A stretch of DNA of 64,000 nt from NCBI GenBank assembly GCA_963932465.1, contig OZ010800.1, positions 29,576,852 through 29,640,851 of the forward strand, in the 5' to 3' direction. Positions within the stretch are counted from its first letter, which is position 1. Every line of letters starts with the position of its first letter. The DNA comes from Maratus speciosus. Lineage: Eukaryota; Arthropoda; Arachnida; Araneae; Salticidae. Under the pieces are notes generated by a model. That model saw only the letters and a list, made by a program, of their open reading frames with translations. It made no database searches and had not been told where the DNA came from. The translations under genes were made by a program, and so were the position numbers. Below, one piece after another: positions 58,950 through 64,000 of the stretch.

Positions 58950-59970
58950 ATCGTTTTGATCACGTGACAACTCACTCATGCGTACGAATCAGTAGTATAA
59001 TATATGTTATCAAGAAATTATGTTCTAAGAATCTGATAATTATTAGAAAAGTGTGAAGCATAAATCATTCTGTGATATTGATAAGTGGTGTAGTAAAAAT
59101 TCATATAGTTTAGTTTTGAAAATAGGTCATTTAAAATATGAAATGATAAAATTAAAGATTATATTCATGTAGGCTATGCATCAATAGAACTATAAACACA
59201 GTAGTATTAATATTTTAAGCAACTTGATGGATGATAATTCAGAAATCTTAGAAGTGTAAGATGAAACATATGATAATTTGATTAATAATATAGACTGAAT
59301 AACTCGGACTAATTTTAATATATCAAGTGATTGTAGCAATAAGAAATGTCATGTAGGACCAATTCATATAAGGTGAAAATTGAGTATAATCAATTTTTAA
59401 CTCTATTGCTGTCCTAAGTCTATATCTATCTTAATTGTGTAATGTAAAAATATACAAGGGAAGAATCAAGTCCAATGTCGATAAATATTGTGGTATTGGT
59501 TTAAAAAATGAAAAATCAACGAATTTCACTGAATCAGAAAGTATAAAAATTTGATTAAGTAACGTTTTGAGTATAAAAATTAAGTTCAAATGTGATAAAT
59601 TATGGAAATTAGTTTGAAATTCTTATTTTTATATGTGCAATCATGAAAAAAGAAAAACATTAATGTGAAATTTCCAGTTAAATAGTAATGTTTGCTAATA
59701 AGAAGCGATTATAGAATGTAATTGGGTAGATAAAATTTAGACGGAACATAATAAAATTATATGGTAAACGTTAGGTTTTTAATATAAAATTAATAAAATA
59801 TAGTTAACTCATGTTTCATTCGATAAGAAATTTAAAAAAATATATAAACTTAAAAAAATATACAATATGTATTTTAAAATTTTAGTAAAATCGTTTTGAC
59901 TTGATAAGATAGAGTCAAGAAAAAATCACAAGTTGATATGGCAAAAATAAACGACAAAAGCTTTTTCAGT
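58950..59970. other. Right-arm counterpart of 56440-57460
   Basis: Reverse complement of the left inner arm with scattered substitutions. No gene was seen. Confidence 0.6.
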
Positions 59971-60075
59971 TAAGCAATATTTATTCATCATTTTCAACAG
60001 TTATATGAGGACATATACATTTTTAAAATATACAGATATTCAAATCAAGTTTATGACTTAACAAAGTTTGTATTT

Positions 60076-60705
60076 TCATTTATGCATGTTGATCAGATGA
60101 TGAATAAACTCCCTCTGGTGATAAAAGATAATTTTACAGTGTTTACAACTATATTTCTTAGGGTGAACTTTTTTATGATGTAAAAATTCAACTTCATCGT
60201 ACAATTTAATGTTGCAGTATTTACATTCATATTCCTTGGGATGAACTTTTTTATGTTTAGTTAAAGCAGACTTTGTTAAAAAAGAGTTGGAACATTTATC
60301 ACAATCATAAAACTTCTTATGAGATCTCTTGTGAATTGTTAACAGACACTTTTGTAAATAATCTTTCCCGCATTGATCGCATTTATATGTAGTAGATGTC
60401 CTGGAATGAGTTACACTATGTCGTTTTAAATCACTGCTTTGAATGAATGTCTTTGAGCATATTTCACATTCAAAGGGCTTTTTCTCCAAATGGGATATTT
60501 GATGTCTGTTTAATGTATTCTTTTTGGAATAGGATTTCTCGCATTGATTGCAAGTAAAAGGTGGTTTTAGTTATTCTGGTGAAGAGGGTATTATTTCAAT
60601 GTTCGAAGTATGTACTTCTTGGCTGGGTATAGCTGATTTCATATCCTTTAAGTAAGATTGACTTGAATCTTCCTCTGTTAAAGACATTTCTTGCATATTA
60701 CTCAT
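60076..60705 (-). pseudogene. Six-finger C2H2 zinc-finger gene, right-arm copy, same in-frame TAA
   Basis: Mirror of 55706-56335 with ATG at 60703-60705, the same TAA at codon 45 (60571-60573) and all six fingers with intact ligands. Over the 137 residues from the first linker to the end the only difference is Leu to His in finger six (FYLQREF versus FYHQREF). The AATAAA signal is mirrored at 59979-59984. The retained finger ligands in both copies contrast with the shared nonsense codon. Either the stop arose before the arms were duplicated or gene conversion spread it. Confidence 0.85.
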
Positions 60706-60730
60706 TTTAGTTAAACTAGAGAATATAAGC

Positions 60731-62240
60731 TGACGTCTTCATATAACGAAAACAGCAAACAGTATGAGAAATTCCACTCGTTTCACTCAACGCTATAAAA
60801 TTATAGGAGGCGCTGTTGTTTTTTAACTCATAGGATTAGTTTGAAAAGCGAAAAACGCTGAATTTCGTTAAATCTGAAAGTACTGGATTTGATTAAATAA
60901 TGCTTTGTGTATAAAAATTAAGCTCGAATATAGAAAAATCCAGTTAAATGTAATAGAAATAAGGATATTAATTTGTAAACTCTCATTTTTTATGCACATT
61001 CATGAAAATATTTTTTAAATGTGAAATTTTCAGTCATTGATTAGATTAAAATTAATTTATTTTTGTTTAGTAATGAGTATTTCTTGAAGTGTGTCTTATT
61101 GAAAGTTTCAAATTCTACATAGCTAGCATCTAAAAGGATGATAAAATCTCAAACTATTGTAAAAGTTAATCAAATTCGTTTAATTCGTCTTTTTCATTAA
61201 AAATCATATTTTCCTTTTGTTATTTGTTCAATTATTAAAATTCATTAAGGTAATGGTTGTTCAAAAACTAAAATATATGTTTAACGTTCCTCATTTAAGT
61301 TATTATTCTTATCTTGTAGCTGAAAAAAGAAAATCTAAAGAAATCTGTTTTTATTTTTCTTCTTAAAAATTGATATTTTCCATTGTTTTGTTTAATTATT
61401 GATATTGAGGTTGAACGTGTTAAATACAGTTCGTTCTGCAATTAAACAAATTTTCTGTTAAAAGGGTTTATATAATTTCAAGTAAAAGCAATTTGAAAGT
61501 GAATACATACTATTTAATAAACAAAATTCTCGTATAGGAACTAGTGTTGAAAAACATGTGTTATGTTAAAAATGCACTTAATATTTACATATTGAAGTGA
61601 AATTTTTTAAAGTGTGGCTAAGTATGTGAAATGTAGTTTCAGCACAGATATAGTTAATTCATCTGTTGATAAAATTGGGTATCCAATAATAAATAAATAA
61701 TTATTCATTAAACTGTAAAATTATACTTGTAATAATGTAAAAATATTGATACTTTCTTTTATACATCTTGAAAAAAGCTCAAATCGTCAACATATGGATA
61801 TTTTGTAAACAAGTGACGTAACGCTATTGTATCCTCCTCCCTTCAAGGGGGGAGAAACGCAGGATTTTCTTATGAGTTTGAAGAGAGCGTAGATGTAATT
61901 CATGAAAGGGGGGTGGGAAATCTGGTTATTTTTACTTTTAGAAGAAGTGTGATGATGAAACATAATCCTACAGTAGTCTAAACACTGTAAAATCAATTAG
62001 GTTGGTGTAAAATTACTAAGTGTAAGATAAATTTGGTTATTTACTTAGAAATATCCACATTTAAAATGTAGTAAAATTAAGTTAATTGGTTTGAAAACTC
62101 GAAATTTTGTATGAAAATGATAAAATTTAAAGCCAATAACGAATAAAAACGTTGGATAGGTTCGAAGTATTATATAAAGATGTAAAAATCATTATTGGAT
62201 TAATAAAATTAATCTTTTTCTTTAAAAATTTGATCTTATT
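60731..62240. other. Right-arm counterpart of 54171-55680
   Basis: Reverse complement of the left arm with few differences, including the decayed array units and the non-coding 69-codon frame at 61787-61996. Confidence 0.6.
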
Positions 62241-62288
62241 CTTTGTTATTTGTTTAATTATCAAAATTTATTAAGGTAATGGTGGATC

Positions 62289-62456
62289 AAAAACTAAATT
62301 ATATGATTAAATTTTCGTTTTAAGATGATATGCCTATCTTATAGTTGAAAAAAAAATTCTAAAGGATCTAAAAACTAAATTATATGATTAAATTTTCCTT
62401 TTAAGATGATATCTCTATCTTATAGTTGAAAAAAAAATTCTAAAGGATCTAAAGAA
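62289..62456 (-). repeat. Mirror of the two-copy 82-bp repeat
   Basis: The same head-to-tail duplication as at 53955, inverted. Confidence 0.85.
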
Positions 62457-62459
62457 TCT

Positions 62460-63790
62460 GCTTTTTCATTAAAAATTGATATTTTCATTGTTTTGGTTAA
62501 TTAATAATACTTATTAAGGTGTTGTTCATTCAAAATTCAAATTTATGTTTCACTTTCCCCATTTAAGTTCATATTCCGATCTTGTAGTTGAATAAAATCT
62601 ACAGAAATCAGCTTTTTTTTTTTTTTTTCCTAAGAAATTTATATTTTCCACTGTTTTGCTTAATTAATAATACTCATTAAGGTAAAGATTGTTCAAAATT
62701 CACATATATGTTTTACTTTTTCCATTTAAGTTGATATTCTGATCTTGTAGTTGAATAAAATCTACAGAAATCAGCTTTTTTTCCTAAGAAATTTATATTT
62801 TTCACTGTTTTGCTGAATTAATAGTACTCATTAAGGTAAAGATTGTTCAAAAATCAAATATATGTTTTACTTTTTCCATTTAAGTTGATATTCTGAGCTT
62901 GCAATTGAATAAAATCTACAGAAATCAGCTTTTTTCCTAAGAAATTGATATTTTCCACTGTTTTGCTTAATTAGTAATACTCATTAAGGTAAAGATTGTT
63001 CAAAATTCAAATGTATGTTTCACTTTCTCCATTTAAGTTGATATTCTGAGCTTGCAATTGAATAAAATCTACAGAAATCAGCTTTTTTCCTTTGAAATTG
63101 ATATTTTCCACTGTTTTGCTTAATTAATAATACTCATTAAGATAAAGGTTCTTCAAAATTCAAATGTATGTTTAACTTTCTCCATTTAAGAGTATATTCT
63201 GATTTTGTATTTGAAAAAATTCAGCTTTTTTCATTAAAAATTGATATTTTTCATTGTTTTGCTTAATTAATAATACTCATTAAGGTAAAGATTGTTCAAA
63301 ATTCAAATGTATGTTTCACTTTCTCCATTTAAGTTGATATTCTGAGCTTGCAATTGAATAAAATCTACAGAAATCAGCTTTTTTCCTAAGACATTGATAT
63401 TTTCCACTGTTTTGCTTAATTAATAATACTCATTAAGGTGTTGTTCATTCAAAATTCAAATGTATGTTTAACTTTCTCCATTTAAGAGTATATTCTGATT
63501 TTGTATTTGAAAAAATTCAGCTTTTTTCTTTAAAAATTGATATTTTTCATTGTTTTGCTTAATTAATAATACTCATTAAGGTAAAGATTGATCAAAATTC
63601 AAATATATGTTTAACTTTCTCCATTTAATTTGTTATTCTGATCTTACAATTGAAAGAAAATCTACAGAAATCAGCTTTTTCCTAAAAAAATGATATTTTC
63701 CATTGTTTTGCTTAATTAATAATACTCATTACGGTAAAGGTTGTTCAAAATCCAAATGTAAATTTAATCTTCATCTTATAGTATGATAAT
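62460..63790 (-). repeat. Right-arm tandem array of 142-154-bp units
   Basis: The complementary word ACTCATTAAGGTAAAG (variants) recurs near 63734, 63581, 63439, 63285, 63141, 62989, 62836, 62682 and 62519. Spacings are about 153, 142, 154, 144, 152, 153, 154 and 163, the same alternation as in the left arm. Confidence 0.88.
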
Positions 63791-63857
63791 CCAGTCGATC
63801 TAACGTTCAACTCTCATGTTATAGCAGAAAAATACTCTAAAAACACCATTTTTCCCG

Positions 63858-63935
63858 CTAGGGTGCGGGGTCGGAGGGGGCACGGGAGGCGGTACCGCAG
63901 GCGGCACGGTGCCGCAGTGCCGCCTGCGGCTGAGC
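63858..63935 (-). repeat. Right subterminal GC-rich hairpin and short minisatellite
   Basis: CCGCAGGCGGCAC at 63895-63907 pairs with GTGCCGCCTGCGG at 63917-63929. The minisatellite next to it has only one or two units, about 80 bp less than in the left arm. Confidence 0.85.
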
Positions 63936-63959
63936 CCGAACTGTCTTTTTCCTACTACT

Positions 63960-63965
63960 GACATG
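63960..63965 (+). repeat. Right 6-bp target duplication GACATG
   Basis: Direct repeat of 52364-52369, immediately outside CCTACTACT. Confidence 0.75.
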
Positions 63966-64000
63966 TTTCGGTTTAATAGTAAAAACCGTAATCATAACAC

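Larger units (their letters stand above)
52370..63959. mobile_element. Giant palindromic element with zinc-finger genes (Polinton-like ends)
   Basis: An 11,590-bp inverted structure. The left arm 52370-57743 pairs with the right arm 58669-63959 around an axis at about 58205; the paired coordinates sum to 116411 through most of the length. The loop is 57744-58668. Termini are AGTAGTAGG...CCTACTACT with a 6-bp direct duplication GACATG. The arms match almost base for base, including a zinc-finger gene with one residue difference in 137. They differ by about 80 bp in the GC-rich subterminal minisatellite. AG/CT ends with 6-bp duplications are known from Polinton/Maverick elements, but no polymerase B, integrase, capsid or packaging ATPase is recognisable, so the class is inferred only from the ends. 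A local inverted duplication that happens to be flanked by GACATG is the main alternative. Confidence 0.8.

Noticed and set aside
52370..63959. Polinton/Maverick gene set
   Set aside because: I looked for polymerase B, integrase, protease, ATPase and capsid motifs and found none, so the element is not called a Polinton; only the ends are compared.
52364..63965. Palindrome as a fold-back read or assembly artefact
   Set aside because: Kept as a real element with caution. The arms differ by substitutions and by about 80 bp in the minisatellite, and the outer flanks differ and carry a short direct duplication. A chimeric fold-back read would mirror the flanks as well.

Overview
The window is intergenic, repeat-dominated DNA from an AT-rich animal nuclear genome, most probably an arthropod and perhaps an arachnid. 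The element mix (Bel/Pao, Ty3-like, Penelope-like with GIY-YIG, OTU-bearing Helitron, Tc1/mariner, hAT MITEs), spliced genes with GT/AG introns and poly(A) signals all point that way, but no single-copy marker fixes the species. There are no bacterial-type operons, no rRNA and no clearly functional tRNA. The only host-type coding evidence is one cysteine-rich candidate exon near 13.3 kb and an unrecognised reading frame near 1.5 kb.

Layout. 1.7-7.8 kb: a full-length, broken Bel/Pao retrotransposon on the minus strand with both LTRs and a short target duplication. 8.0-9.5 kb: a diverged ~302-bp tandem repeat. 9.6-13.1 kb: MITE and dispersed repeats. 13.3 kb: the orphan exon. 13.9-17.7 kb: a decayed Ty3-like LTR element (gag, protease) running into a Penelope-like 3' part with a GIY-YIG domain. 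18.9-19.75 kb: an 872-bp mariner-type fold-back element. 20.1-22.1 kb: a nested tandem duplication. 23.4-28.4 kb: a 5-kb segment with GTCAC-rich inverted ends, containing an inverted pair of tRNA-derived units with a 9-bp target duplication. 28.9-45.7 kb: Helitron-related ends, a dead Tc1 transposase, two paralogous repeat blocks, a Helitron OTU/helicase pseudogene, a LINE 3' end and hAT MITEs, many nested in each other so that empty sites can be read. 45.7-52.3 kb: further Helitron-like starts and MITEs.

The most striking object is an 11,590-bp almost perfectly palindromic element at 52370-63959. Its ends read AGTAGTAGG...CCTACTACT and it is flanked by the 6-bp direct repeat GACATG. The arms are about 5.3 kb each, separated by a 925-bp loop. 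Each arm has a GC-rich subterminal hairpin and minisatellite, a ~150-bp tandem array with the same unit pattern in both arms, and a six-finger C2H2 zinc-finger gene interrupted by the same in-frame TAA in both copies. A second, spliced gene with decayed zinc fingers starts in the right arm and ends in the loop; the left arm keeps only its promoter region, first exon, intron and first six codons. The 6-bp duplication and AG/CT ends resemble Polinton/Maverick elements, but none of their genes are visible, so this looks like an undescribed non-autonomous or zinc-finger-carrying fold-back element.
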